From NCBI RefSeq assembly GCF_006007965.1, contig NZ_CP040748.1:2728001-2792000 (forward strand): a stretch of DNA of 64,000 bases, read 5' to 3'. Position 1 is the first letter of the stretch. Each line of letters starts with the position of its first letter. Source of the DNA: Nocardioides jishulii. GTDB lineage: Bacteria; Actinomycetota; Actinomycetes; Propionibacteriales; Nocardioidaceae. Both the position numbers and the translations under genes were made by a program. The notes beneath the pieces are model-generated. The model ran no database searches. It was not told where the DNA came from and saw nothing but the letters and a program-made list of their open reading frames with translations. Of the stretch, positions 8,757-17,801 are shown in pieces.

Positions 8757-10598
8757 ATGGATCAGCCCGAAGAGTTCGACGCCCTCTACAAGGACGTCCG
8801 CGACCAACTCCTCGTCGAGGCCTACGCACTCACCGGAGACCTCGCCGTCTCGCGGACGGCTGTTCGCGACGCCTTCGCCGTGGCCTGGCACCACTGGAAC
8901 AAGGTGCAGCGGCAGGAGGACAAGATCGGGTGGTTGCGCCCCCACGTGTGGCGTCGGGCCCGCAACCGGCACACCGCCCGTCCGTGGCACCGCGAGCGCA
9001 ACCTGCCCGACGACGTCGCCGAGACGCTCGAGGCACTCAACGGGCTCTCCCTCCAGCAGCGCAAGGCGCTGGTGCTGACCCACCTCTCCCCCGTGCCGAT
9101 GGGTCAGCTGGCCCGCGAGATCGGGGTGACCGCCTCTGCCGCCGAGACCCTGGTGGCGAGTGCTGACACCGACTTCGCCCGGGCCCGCGGATGCACCACC
9201 GACGAGGTCGGCCTCCGGCTCGAGGGCCTGCGTGGCGTCGCGACAGGACGCTGGCCCCGCTCCACGATCGTGCGCCGCGCCGGAACGACCCGGCGTCGTA
9301 CGCACGCCATCGCCGGCGTGCTCGCCACCACGGCGCTCGTCGTGGCCAGCGGCACGGTGGTCGCGCAGGGCAGCGACGACGCCGCCGCCCTCTCCGACCA
9401 GGGGTTCAGCCGACGACCGCTGAAGGTCGACACCGTGGCCGAGGTCCCGACCCTGTCGGAGAGCTCCCTGCTCCAGGCCGGCCAGCTGGCGCGCGTCAAC
9501 CGGTCGCTCACGTGGTCGGCCGGCGAGACCCACGACAACACCACCGGCGACGGCCTCGTCCTGCCGTGCCAGAACGCCAGCTTCGCCGACCCTGACGGGC
9601 TCGGCGCCTACGTGCGGACGTTCTCGGGCAAGCCCAAGCCCAAGGCCAAGCGCAAGCCCGGCGCCTCCGCCGTGCAGATGGTCGAGCTCTCCCGGACCAC
9701 GGAGGAGGCCGAGGAGACCTACCGCACGGCGCTCGGCTGGTTCACCGCCTGCTCGACGCCCTGGACCCAGCTCGTCGCCGTGCACGCCCTGCCCGGCGTG
9801 GGTGACGAGGCCAGCATCGTGACGCTGCGCCGGTGGCGCGGCGCCACCCGCATCGCCCAGGTGGGCGTGGCGCGCACCGGTCAGGTCGTCACCACGACCA
9901 TGACCGAGGTGCGCGACGGGACGACCAACCCCGACAAGTCCGCCTCGGTCCTGGGAGCCTCCGTCAACGCCCTGTGCGGCAGGCCCGGCACCGGTGACTG
10001 CTCCGCTCCGCCCAAGCCGCGACGCGAGGTCGTCCCTGCGGCTGGCGAGGTCCCGGGGATGCTGGGCGAGTGGGACATGCCGCCCATCCGGGGGGCCGGC
10101 GAGCCGTGGGTGGGGACCACCCCCAAGGAAGTGAGCAAGAACGAGGCCGCGACGCGGTGCGACAACACCCAGTTCACGGGCAAGGCGATCAGCGTCCACC
10201 TCTCGCGCACCTTCCTCTTCCCCGAGGCTGCGAAGAAGAACCCGACCTTCGGCCTCACGCAGACGGCCGGGGTGGCACGCAACGCTGCGCAGACGCGTCG
10301 CTTCGTCGACCGCGTACGCACGAAGATGGCCCGCTGCTCCGACGAGGTCAGCACCGAGGTCACCCAGATCTTCAACCAGCGTGGCCGCAAGAGCGAGCTG
10401 ACGGCGTGGCGCGTGGAGTCCGAACTGCCGGGCAACCGGTCGCTGGAGGTCTACATGGCGATCATGCGCCACGGCAACACCGTCTCCCAGGTCGGCTTCG
10501 TGCCGGCCGGCAAGCTCCAGATCACCCGGGACGAGTTCATCACCCTGTCCAAGCGGGCCCTGGAACGCCTGCCGCGACTGCGCCTCGAGAAGAAGTGA
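8757..10598 (+). CDS. Sigma-factor-like domain fused to a membrane helix and an exported domain
   Basis: Protein of 613 aa from ATG 8757. Residues 1-150 look like a degenerate SigE-type ECF sigma factor: region 2 (EAYALTGDLAVSRTAVRDAFAVAWHHWNKVQRQEDKIGW pattern) and region 4 (LSLQQRKALVLTHLSPVPMGQLAREIGVTASAAETL). A single transmembrane helix follows (AGVLATTALVVASGTVVAQ, about 182-200). The remaining 400 residues face outside and contain two related segments, each with a Cys and ending near RxxxFVDRVRTKMARCSDEV or ALGWFTACSTPW. No separate anti-sigma gene is adjacent. Whether the N-domain acts in transcription or has only kept the fold is unknown. Confidence 0.7.
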   Translation: MDQPEEFDALYKDVRDQLLVEAYALTGDLAVSRTAVRDAFAVAWHHWNKVQRQEDKIGWLRPHVWRRARNRHTARPWHRERNLPDDVAETLEALNGLSLQQRKALVLTHLSPVPMGQLAREIGVTASAAETLVASADTDFARARGCTTDEVGLRLEGLRGVATGRWPRSTIVRRAGTTRRRTHAIAGVLATTALVVASGTVVAQGSDDAAALSDQGFSRRPLKVDTVAEVPTLSESSLLQAGQLARVNRSLTWSAGETHDNTTGDGLVLPCQNASFADPDGLGAYVRTFSGKPKPKAKRKPGASAVQMVELSRTTEEAEETYRTALGWFTACSTPWTQLVAVHALPGVGDEASIVTLRRWRGATRIAQVGVARTGQVVTTTMTEVRDGTTNPDKSASVLGASVNALCGRPGTGDCSAPPKPRREVVPAAGEVPGMLGEWDMPPIRGAGEPWVGTTPKEVSKNEAATRCDNTQFTGKAISVHLSRTFLFPEAAKKNPTFGLTQTAGVARNAAQTRRFVDRVRTKMARCSDEVSTEVTQIFNQRGRKSELTAWRVESELPGNRSLEVYMAIMRHGNTVSQVGFVPAGKLQITRDEFITLSKRALERLPRLRLEKK

Positions 10599-10629
10599 GC
10601 GCGGGCGGCCTGGCCGCCCAGAAATGCAG

Positions 10630-10656
10630 AACGCCCCGACCGATGGCCGGGGCGTT
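10630..10656. terminator. Bidirectional terminator hairpin
   Basis: Nine-bp stem AACGCCCCG (10630-10638) with CGGGGCGTT (10648-10656) and a 9-nt loop, between the convergent sigma-like gene and sucD. No clear T-run. Confidence 0.75.
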
Positions 10657-10669
10657 CGTACTCTGTGGA

Positions 10670-11551
10670 TCAGAGGTTCTGCATGATCTCGCGCATCAGG
10701 TCGGCGGTCTCGGACGGCGTCTTGCCGACCTTCACGCCAGCGGCCTCGAGGGCCTCCTTCTTCGCCTGCGCGGTGCCCGAGGAGCCGGAGACGATGGCGC
10801 CGGCGTGGCCCATGGTCTTGCCCTCCGGGGCGGTGAAGCCCGCGACGTAGCCGACGACCGGCTTGGTCACGTGCTCCTTGATGTAGGCCGCGGCGCGCTC
10901 CTCGGCGTCTCCACCGATCTCGCCGATCATCACGATCGCCTTGGTCTCCGGGTCGTTCTCGAAGGCCTCGAGGGCGTCGATGTGGGTCGTGCCGATGATC
11001 GGGTCTCCACCGATGCCGATGGCGGTGGTGAAGCCGAAGTCACGCAGCTCGTACATCATCTGGTAGGTCAGGGTGCCCGACTTGGAGACCAGGCCGATGG
11101 GGCCCTTGCCCGCGATGGTGTGCGGGGTGATGCCGGCGAGCGACTCTCCGGGCGAGATGATGCCCGGGCAGTTGGGGCCGATCATGCGGGTCTTCTTGCC
11201 CTGCAGGTACGCGAACACCTCGGCGGAGTCCTGGACCGGCACACCCTCGGTGATCACGACGAGCAGCGGCATCTCGGCGTCGATGGCCTCGATGCAGGCG
11301 GCCTTGGTGAAGGCCGGCGGCACGAAGGCGACCGAGACGTTGGCGCCGGTCTCCTTCATGGCCTCCTCGACGGTGCCGAAGACCGGGAGGGTCTCACCGT
11401 TGAGCTCGACCGTGGTGCCAGCCTTGCGGGCGTTGACACCACCGACGATGTTGGCGCCCGACTGGAGCATCAGGTCGGTGTGCTTGGAGCCCATCCCACC
11501 CGTGATGCCCTGGACGATGATCTTGGAGTCCTTGTTCAGGTAGATCGTCAT
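10670..11551 (-). CDS. sucD: Succinyl-CoA synthetase alpha subunit
   Basis: Binds CoA and carries the phosphohistidine in the TCA-cycle step succinyl-CoA to succinate. Length 293 aa. Seen: the CoA-binding Rossmann start [16 protein letters not shown], the YxLR-like [13 protein letters not shown] loop, [36 protein letters not shown] pattern, and the active-site histidine His249 in [12 protein letters not shown]. Start ATG 11551, 17 nt after sucC, with AAGGAG-like sequence in the gap, so the two form an operon. Confidence 0.96.
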   Translation of the reverse strand: MTIYLNKDSKIIVQGITGGMGSKHTDLMLQSGANIVGGVNARKAGTTVELNGETLPVFGTVEEAMKETGANVSVAFVPPAFTKAACIEAIDAEMPLLVVITEGVPVQDSAEVFAYLQGKKTRMIGPNCPGIISPGESLAGITPHTIAGKGPIGLVSKSGTLTYQMMYELRDFGFTTAIGIGGDPIIGTTHIDALEAFENDPETKAIVMIGEIGGDAEERAAAYIKEHVTKPVVGYVAGFTAPEGKTMGHAGAIVSGSSGTAQAKKEALEAAGVKVGKTPSETADLMREIMQNL

Positions 11552-11568
11552 TTCAAGTTCTCCTTGTC

Positions 11569-12735
11569 TCAGGCGTTCGCCAGCTCGGCGGCCTTGTCGG
11601 CCGCGCCATCCATCGTGTCGACCAGCGTCACCAGCGGGTGGTTCGCCTCGTTGAGGATGCGACGACCCTCCTCGACGTTGTTGCCGTCGAGACGCACGAC
11701 CAGCGGCTTGGTGGCCTCGTCGCCGAGGATGTCGAGCGCGCCGACGATGCCGCTGGCGACCTCGTCACAGGCGGTGATGCCACCGAAGACGTTGACGAAG
11801 ACGCTCTTGACCTGCGGGTCGTGGAGGATCACGTCGAGGCCGTCGGCCATGACCTGGGCGTTGGCGCCGCCACCGATGTCGAGGAAGTTGGCGGGCTTGA
11901 CGCCGCCGTGGGCCTCGCCGGCGTAGGCGACGACGTCGAGGGTCGACATGACCAGACCCGCGCCGTTGCCGATGATGCCGACCTGGCCGTCGAGCTTGAC
12001 GTAGTTGAGGCCCTTGTCCTTGGCCTTCGCCTCGAGCGGGTCAGCCTCCTCGCGGATCTCGAAGGCCGCGTGGTCGGGGTGACGGAACTCCGAGGCGTTG
12101 TCGTCCAGCGACACCTTGCCGTCCAGGGCCTCCAGCTTGTCGCCCTCGAGGCGAGCCAGCGGGTTGACCTCGACGAGGGTGGCGTCCTCCTCGACGTACA
12201 CCTTCCACAGCGCCTGGACCATCTCGATGGCCTGGTCGCGCAGCTCGGCCGGGAACTTGGCCTCGTCGACGATCGCAGCGGCCTTCTCGGGGGTCACACC
12301 TTCGAGCGCGTCGATGCGGATCTGGCGCACGGCCTCGGGGTTGGTCTTGGCGACCTCCTCGATCTCCACACCACCCTCGACGGACGCGATGCACAGGTGG
12401 CCGCGGTTGGCACGGTCGAGCAGGAAGGAGAAGTAGTACTCCTCCACCGGCGGGGTGGCGGGCGTGACGAGCACGCGGTTGACCGTGAGGCCCTTGATCT
12501 CCATGCCGAGGATCGCCTTGGCGTACTCGTACGCCTCGTCCGCGGTCTTGGCGATCTTGACGCCTCCGGCCTTGCCTCGGCCACCGGCCTTGACCTGCGC
12601 CTTGATCACGGTGACACCACCGATCTCCTCGGCTGCAGCCTTGGCGTCCTCGGCGGTCTCGACGACCTTTCCGAGAGTGGTGGCCACTCCATGCTTGGCG
12701 AAGAGCTCCTTCGCCTGGTACTCCATCAGGTCCAC
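11569..12735 (-). CDS. sucC: Succinyl-CoA synthetase beta subunit
   Basis: ATP-grasp subunit that supplies nucleotide to the SucCD complex. Length 388 aa, the usual size. The GTG start at 12735 gives [17 protein letters not shown], the standard N-terminus; the internal ATG three codons on would lose it. Seen: [14 protein letters not shown] of the ATP-grasp fold, EINPLA-equivalent LVEVNPLA (metal site), [12 protein letters not shown] and [15 protein letters not shown] (CoA/phosphate contact). First gene of sucCD; its promoter lies in the 389-bp region shared with the divergent M23 gene. Confidence 0.96.
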   Translation of the reverse strand: MDLMEYQAKELFAKHGVATTLGKVVETAEDAKAAAEEIGGVTVIKAQVKAGGRGKAGGVKIAKTADEAYEYAKAILGMEIKGLTVNRVLVTPATPPVEEYYFSFLLDRANRGHLCIASVEGGVEIEEVAKTNPEAVRQIRIDALEGVTPEKAAAIVDEAKFPAELRDQAIEMVQALWKVYVEEDATLVEVNPLARLEGDKLEALDGKVSLDDNASEFRHPDHAAFEIREEADPLEAKAKDKGLNYVKLDGQVGIIGNGAGLVMSTLDVVAYAGEAHGGVKPANFLDIGGGANAQVMADGLDVILHDPQVKSVFVNVFGGITACDEVASGIVGALDILGDEATKPLVVRLDGNNVEEGRRILNEANHPLVTLVDTMDGAADKAAELANA

Positions 12736-13124
12736 GATCCACTCAATCCTTTAAGTTCGCGTGCGCGCGGGCCGCCCCGAACGAAGTCCAGGGGAGCGCG
12801 TTCCAACTTATGCACACTAAACCGCGCTCGCCCCGCGGCGCGATTCTGAGACACCGCGGCGGCCTTCGTGTGACCGGCCTCACCCGTTGTCAGGCGCTCC
12901 GAATACCCGAATCGGCATACCTAAATCGTGAGATGAACCACCGGTTGACGCCTGAGAACCCTTGGGGGTCGGGCGATTTGACCAGTTCACCTGCGGACGC
13001 GTCGATCTCTGTCCCAAAATCGGAGACCTGAGGATTACATCCGGGTCAACCGTTCCACTACAGTCGCTCCGGTCGCCCTTACCCGGGCAACAGTCCATCG
13101 TCCCCGACCCACAAGGTGCTAAAC
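12736..13124. other. Non-coding divergent promoter region between sucC and the M23 peptidase gene
   Basis: 389 bp, markedly less GC-rich than its flanks in places, with no credible gene on either strand. It must hold the sucCD promoter (minus strand; an AT-rich stretch GTGTGCATAAGTTGG lies around 12800-12815) and the M23 promoter. I looked for a c-di-AMP (ydaO) riboswitch, which often precedes actinobacterial cell-wall hydrolases, and could not align its conserved GGGGUGAAUC or CCGUCAGCUAACC elements. Confidence 0.6.
13035..13064 (+). promoter_or_regulatory. Candidate promoter of the M23 peptidase gene
   Basis: TTACAT (13035-13040), an 18-bp spacer and TACAGT (13059-13064) are the best -35/-10 pair upstream, implying a leader of about 55 nt. 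Weak consensus; low confidence. Confidence 0.3.
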
Positions 13125-14180
13125 ATGGGAAACCATCGAGCTGAACGCGGCTCCGGCCGTACAGCCTCGGCGGAACGTGCCCGCAAGCCCCTCCTGACCC
13201 GGAACGCCCCCCAGGGCGGCGCCCGCAAGGCGCCCGCCGCGGCGAGCCGGGTCTCTCGCGTTTCCGGAGATCCTCTCGTCGAGGCCACCGAGTCCACCAC
13301 CCGCGTCGAGTCCCCTGCGGTCGAGCCGACCGCGGCCGACGTGGCCGTGCCCGCCCGACTTCCCGCGATCTCCTCCGTCGACCTTCCTTCCACGCCGAGC
13401 GCCTCCGGCGCCGGCCGGCGCCGCGCGGCCACCCGTGCCGGCAGCCGTGGCCCGCTCTTCAAGGGCCTCCCGTCCCTCCCGGTGCTCGCGGGTGCCGCGG
13501 CACTGGCCGTCTCCATCGGTGGCGCCGCGCTCGGCCCCAACGACGGCTCCGACCGCGTGACCTCCGCCGAGGTCAGCGCCAGCAACGCCCTGACCAGCGC
13601 GGCCTCCGCTGCCCTCGCCGACCGAGACGGCGTGGTCAGTCGCGACTCTCGTCGCGAGGCCAAGGTCGAGGAGTCCGAGGCCAAGCTGCTCGCGGCCGCC
13701 GAAGCAGCCGCTGACGCGCGCAGCAAGACGCTGCAGACCCTCCACGCCCAGGCCAACAAGCAGGCGGCGATCGTCGAGGCCAACCTGTGGCACATGCCGG
13801 TCAGCGGCTACCGCCTCACGGCCACGTTCGGTCTCTCCAGCCACCTGTGGTCCACGGTCCACACGGGCCTCGACTTCGCCGGCGCCAGCGGCACCCCGCT
13901 CAAGGCGGTCGCCAACGGCACCATCACCGAGGTCGGCAGCGCTGGCTCGTACGGCTACCGCACCATCCTCACCCTCGAGGACGGCACGGAGGTCTGGTAC
14001 TGCCACCAGTCGTCCTACAACGTGAGCGTCGGCGACAAGGTCTCGGGCGGCGACGTCATCGGCGCCCTCGGCAGCACGGGCAACTCCACCGGCCCCCACC
14101 TCCACCTGGAGATCCGTCCCGGCGGCGGCGACCCGGTCGACCCCTACAGCACCCTGCTGGCCCACGGCCTCCAGCCGTGA
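13125..14180 (+). CDS. M23 family metallopeptidase (cell-wall endopeptidase), membrane-anchored
   Basis: Protein of 351 aa. ATG 13125 has AAGGTG 8 nt upstream. A long, basic, Pro/Ala/Ser-rich cytoplasmic part (1-110) precedes one transmembrane helix (about 115-137), an alpha-helical coiled-coil-like stretch (about 165-215, rich in E/A/K), then a LytM/M23 domain. Zinc ligands are visible: His246 and Asp250 in HTGLDFAG, and the HxH His325/His327 in GPHLHLEI. It likely cleaves peptidoglycan cross-links during growth. In this position between sucC and pcrA an M23 gene is conserved in related actinobacteria. Closed by a strong hairpin. Confidence 0.9.
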   Translation: MGNHRAERGSGRTASAERARKPLLTRNAPQGGARKAPAAASRVSRVSGDPLVEATESTTRVESPAVEPTAADVAVPARLPAISSVDLPSTPSASGAGRRRAATRAGSRGPLFKGLPSLPVLAGAAALAVSIGGAALGPNDGSDRVTSAEVSASNALTSAASAALADRDGVVSRDSRREAKVEESEAKLLAAAEAAADARSKTLQTLHAQANKQAAIVEANLWHMPVSGYRLTATFGLSSHLWSTVHTGLDFAGASGTPLKAVANGTITEVGSAGSYGYRTILTLEDGTEVWYCHQSSYNVSVGDKVSGGDVIGALGSTGNSTGPHLHLEIRPGGGDPVDPYSTLLAHGLQP

Positions 14181-14207
14181 CCTGAGGTCACACCTCCTGC
14201 AGAACTG

Positions 14208-14240
14208 ACGAGAGCCCCGGCCACCGGCCGGGGCTCTCGT
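14208..14240. terminator. Bidirectional terminator hairpin
   Basis: Perfect 15-bp stem, ACGAGAGCCCCGGCC (14208-14222) with its complement (14226-14240), loop ACC, between the convergent M23 and pcrA genes. Confidence 0.85.
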
Positions 14241-14258
14241 GCGTTCGTCGGGTGGAAG

Positions 14259-16724
14259 TCAGAGCTTCTCGAGCGGCGCGTAGCGCAGCAGCAGCCGCTT
14301 GACCCCGGCCGAGCCGAAGTCGACCGAGGCGACGGCCTTCTCGGCCATCCCTTCGAGCGCCACGACGGTCCCCATCCCGAAGGAGTCGTGCACGACCCGG
14401 TCACCGGGCGCCAGGGACGGGATGTCACGAGCTGACTTGGCCTTGGAGGCGGCGTCCATCCGCGCGGCCGCCGAGGAGAAGTTGCGGCGACCTGCGTCCG
14501 TGGGGGCACCCGTGCGCGTACTCGTGTTGGCGAAGGCGTCGGAGCGTCCCCACCGCGGCGCCTGGTCAGCGGTGCGCTTCCAGTCGACGAGGTCGACGGG
14601 GAACTCGTCGATGAAGCGCGAGGCGGGATTGTGCGACGGCGCACCCCAGGCCGAGCGGACGACCGCACGGGAGACGTACAGCCGCTCACGGGCGCGGGTG
14701 ATGCCCACGTAGGCGAGGCGTCGCTCCTCCTCCAGCTCGGTGGGGTCTCCGAGGGCGCGCTGGTGCGGGAAGATCCCGTCCTCGAGGCCGGTGAGGAAGA
14801 CGACGGGGAACTCCAGCCCCTTGGCCGTGTGCAGGGTCATCAGGGTCACCACGCCCGCGTCGCCGTCGTCGTCGGGGATCTGGTCGCTGTCGGCCACCAG
14901 GGCGACCCGCTCCAGGAAGTCCGCGAGACCGGGGGCGACCGTGCCCGCCTCGACGTCGGCAGGGTCGGCCGAGGGACCGGCCTGCGGGTCCTCGGAGAAC
15001 TCCCGGGCCACCGCCACGAGCTCGGCGAGGTTCTCCACGCGCGTCCCGTCCTGCGGGTCGTCGGAGGCCTCGAGCTCGGCCAGGTAGCCGGACCGGTCGA
15101 GGATCGACTCCAGCACGACGTCGGGGCGCTCGTCGGCCTCCACCATCTGCTGGACCTCGGTCATCACCTCCACGAAGCCCTGGATGTTCTTCAACGACCG
15201 GGTCGCGATGCCGGGCGCCTGGTCGGCCTGGGTGAGTGCCTCGAAGAACGTGATCCGCTCGCGCTCGGCGTAGGCCGCGACGCACGCCTCGGCCCGGTCG
15301 CCGATCCCGCGCTTGGGGGTGTTGAGGATGCGCCGCAGCGAGATCTCGTCGGCCGGGTTGACCAGCACGCGCAGGTAGGCCAGCGCGTCACGGACCTCCT
15401 TGCGCTCGTAGAACCGGACGCCGCCCACGACCTTGTAGGGCTGGCCGGTGCGCATGAAGATCTCCTCGAAGACCCGCGACTGGGCGTTGGTGCGGTAGAA
15501 GACCGCCATGTCGCCCGGGCGGTGGCCGGCGTCGACCAACCGGTCGATCTCGTCCGAGACGAAGCGCGCCTCGGCGTGCTCGTCGTCGGCCACCCACCCG
15601 ACGATCTTCTCGCCGTCACCGGAGTCGGTCCACAGTCGCTTGGGCTTGCGGCCCTTGTTGTGGGAGATGACCTGGTTGGCGGTGGCCAGGATCGTCTGCG
15701 TGGAGCGGTAGTTCTGCTCCAGCAGGATCGAGGTGGCGTCGGCAAAGTCCTTCTCGAAGTCGAGGATGTTGCGGATGTTGGCGCCGCGGAAGGCGTAGAT
15801 CGACTGGTCGGCGTCACCGACCACCATCAGCTCGGCCGGGGGGACGCGCTCGGCGCGCCCGTCGGTGGCGCCAGCCTCGGGGGCGTCGGCGCAGAGCTGG
15901 TGGATCAACGCGTACTGCGCGTGGTTGGTGTCCTGGTACTCGTCGACGAGCACGTGGCGGAAGCGACGGCGGTAGGTCTCGCGGACGTCCGGGAAGGCCA
16001 TGAAGAGGTGGACGGTCGACATGATCAGGTCGTCGAAGTCCATGGCGTTGGCCTCGGCCAGGCGCCGCTGGTAGGCGCGGTAGGCCGACACGTACGCCTC
16101 CTCGAAGGCGTTCTTGGCGTCCTTGGCCGCGGTGTCGACGTCGACGAGCTCGTTCTTGCGGTCGGAGATCCAGTTGAGCACGGCCTTGGGCTGGTACTTC
16201 TTCGGGTCGAGCTCGAGGTCCTTCAGCACGAGGCCCATCAGCCGCTTGGAGTCGGCGCTGTCGTAGATCGAGAAGCTGGACTTGTAGCCCAGCTTGTCGG
16301 CCTCCTTGCGCAGGATGCGCACGCAGGCCGAGTGGAAGGTGGAGACCCACATCAACCGCGCCCGCTTGCCCACCAGCTCCTCCACGCGCTCCTTCATCTC
16401 GGCCGCGGCCTTGTTGGTGAAGGTGATCGCGAGGATCGAGCCGGGGTGGGCACCGCGCTCGGCCACCAGCCAGGCGATCCGGCGGGTGAGCACCCGGGTC
16501 TTGCCGGAGCCGGCGCCAGCGACCACCAGCAGCGGCGTCCCCTGGTGGACGACGGCCGCGCGCTGCGGGTCGTTGAGTCCCTCGAGCAACGCCTCACGCG
16601 ACGGACCACGGCGGGCCGGGGCCCCCGTACCGGCCCCAGCGGCGGAGGGCCCGGAGGACCGCTCGCGGCCGGCCCGGGAGGTCTGCAGGTGCTCGAGTCC
16701 GGGGAGGGTGAAGGGGCTTTCCAT
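14259..16724 (-). CDS. pcrA: ATP-dependent DNA helicase PcrA/UvrD
   Basis: SF1A 3'-5' helicase for repair and rolling-circle or transcription-replication conflicts. Length 821 aa from ATG 16724 (upstream frame extension to 16829 is shadow). Motifs: Q-motif LNDPQRAAV (50-58), Walker A GAGSGKT (70-76), Ia ITFTNKAAAEM, II VDEYQDTNHAQY, III GDADQSIYAFRGA, IV QNYRST, V TLHTAKGLEFPVVFL, VI EEERRLAYVGITRA. The C-terminus VVHDSFGMGTVVALEG is the Tudor-like domain of PcrA that contacts RNA polymerase. The N-terminal 45 residues are a variable, Gly/Ala-rich extension. Confidence 0.95.
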   Translation of the reverse strand: MESPFTLPGLEHLQTSRAGRERSSGPSAAGAGTGAPARRGPSREALLEGLNDPQRAAVVHQGTPLLVVAGAGSGKTRVLTRRIAWLVAERGAHPGSILAITFTNKAAAEMKERVEELVGKRARLMWVSTFHSACVRILRKEADKLGYKSSFSIYDSADSKRLMGLVLKDLELDPKKYQPKAVLNWISDRKNELVDVDTAAKDAKNAFEEAYVSAYRAYQRRLAEANAMDFDDLIMSTVHLFMAFPDVRETYRRRFRHVLVDEYQDTNHAQYALIHQLCADAPEAGATDGRAERVPPAELMVVGDADQSIYAFRGANIRNILDFEKDFADATSILLEQNYRSTQTILATANQVISHNKGRKPKRLWTDSGDGEKIVGWVADDEHAEARFVSDEIDRLVDAGHRPGDMAVFYRTNAQSRVFEEIFMRTGQPYKVVGGVRFYERKEVRDALAYLRVLVNPADEISLRRILNTPKRGIGDRAEACVAAYAERERITFFEALTQADQAPGIATRSLKNIQGFVEVMTEVQQMVEADERPDVVLESILDRSGYLAELEASDDPQDGTRVENLAELVAVAREFSEDPQAGPSADPADVEAGTVAPGLADFLERVALVADSDQIPDDDGDAGVVTLMTLHTAKGLEFPVVFLTGLEDGIFPHQRALGDPTELEEERRLAYVGITRARERLYVSRAVVRSAWGAPSHNPASRFIDEFPVDLVDWKRTADQAPRWGRSDAFANTSTRTGAPTDAGRRNFSSAAARMDAASKAKSARDIPSLAPGDRVVHDSFGMGTVVALEGMAEKAVASVDFGSAGVKRLLLRYAPLEKL

Positions 16725-16832
16725 GGTGTCCCCAACCCTACGGCCCCACGCCGACCGTCCTGGTCTCTCCTCGCCCGGGCCCCTCAGCCCTGTTGCGCGG
16801 CCCACTCCTCCCCGCCGGACGCGGCGCACGGA

Positions 16833-16838
16833 TAGGCT
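16833..16838 (+). promoter_or_regulatory. -10 box of a probably leaderless ABC-transporter operon
   Basis: TAGGCT ends 6 nt before the GTG at 16845 and no ribosome site is seen, so transcription should start at or next to the start codon. Confidence 0.5.
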
Positions 16839-16844
16839 GCCCGT

Positions 16845-17801
16845 GTGACGTCAGACCATCCCGAGCACCCTCCCGAGGCCCCCGTCATCACCACGACGGG
16901 GCTGTCCATGGACTTCGGTCGCGTGATGGCCCTGCACGAGCTGACGTTGTCGATCGGCCCGGGCGTGACCGGCCTGGTCGGCGCCAACGGCGCCGGCAAG
17001 TCGACGCTCATCAAGATCCTGCTGGGCCTGCAGACCCCCACGGCGGGCACCGCGACGGTGCTCGGCCACGACGTCGCCCGTGAGGCGGACCGGATCCGCG
17101 CCCTGGTCGGCTACATGCCCGAGCACGACTGCCTCCCGCCCGACGTGACGGCCAGCGAGTTCGTCGTCCACCTGGCACGGATGTCCGGCCTGCCCGCTGC
17201 TCCCGCTCGGGAGCGCGCCGCCGACACCCTGCGCATCGTCGGCCTCGACGAGGAGCGCTACCGGCTTCTCGGCGGCTACTCGACCGGCATGAAGCAGCGG
17301 GCCAAGCTGGCCCAGGCGCTGGTGCACCACCCGAGCCTGGTCTTCCTCGACGAGCCCACCAACGGCCTCGACCCGGCGTCGCGCCTCGACATGCTCCGGC
17401 TCGTACGCCGGATCAGCACGGACTTCAAGATTCCGGTGCTCGTCACCTCCCACCTGCTCGGCGAGCTGGAGCGCGTCAGCGACCACGTCGTCGTGCTCGA
17501 CGCGGGGGTGCTGCTGCGCTCCTCGGCCACGAGCCAGTTCCTGGAGGGCACCGGCGCCACCATCGTCGAGGTGCTGGGCGGCACGGTCGAGCGCGACCAG
17601 CTCGGCAACGCCCTGGCCGCCACGGGTCTGAGGTGCCATCCGCGCGGCACCAAGGTGCGGATCGACACGCCCCCTCCCGGCGTCGACGTGCACCGCCTCG
17701 TACGCGACACGGTCACCGACCTCGACCTGGCGCTGGTCAGGATCGAGCCCGACCACGGCCACCTCGAGGACGTCTTCACGCAAGGAGCGCACCGTGTCTG
17801 A
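16845..17801 (+). CDS. ABC transporter ATP-binding protein (pair 1)
   Basis: Nucleotide-binding subunit of 318 aa. Walker A GANGAGKST (46-54), Q-loop near GYMPEHD, a divergent signature GGYSTGMKQR in place of LSGGQ, Walker B LVFLDEPTNGLDP and H-loop VTSHLL. The C-terminal 90 residues after the ABC fold are typical of CcmA/NatA-like ATPases that pair with ABC-2 permeases. The next gene starts 8 nt before this one stops. Four genes in a row (ATPase, permease, ATPase, permease) all overlap, which suggests one heteromeric exporter or two coupled ones; the substrate cannot be read from sequence. Confidence 0.9.
   Translation: MTSDHPEHPPEAPVITTTGLSMDFGRVMALHELTLSIGPGVTGLVGANGAGKSTLIKILLGLQTPTAGTATVLGHDVAREADRIRALVGYMPEHDCLPPDVTASEFVVHLARMSGLPAAPARERAADTLRIVGLDEERYRLLGGYSTGMKQRAKLAQALVHHPSLVFLDEPTNGLDPASRLDMLRLVRRISTDFKIPVLVTSHLLGELERVSDHVVVLDAGVLLRSSATSQFLEGTGATIVEVLGGTVERDQLGNALAATGLRCHPRGTKVRIDTPPPGVDVHRLVRDTVTDLDLALVRIEPDHGHLEDVFTQGAHRV

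Noticed and set aside
6587-9166. Long plus-strand frame antisense to purN and the DUF6350 gene
   Set aside because: Composition (runs of H, R, G, Q, D) is typical of a shadow in high-GC DNA; the true genes on the other strand are unambiguous and the frame crosses the riboswitch.
12736-13124. Possible c-di-AMP (ydaO) riboswitch before the M23 peptidase gene
   Set aside because: Context fits, but the conserved GGGGUGAAUC and CCGUCAGCUAACC-type elements and paired helices could not be found in the region on the sense strand.
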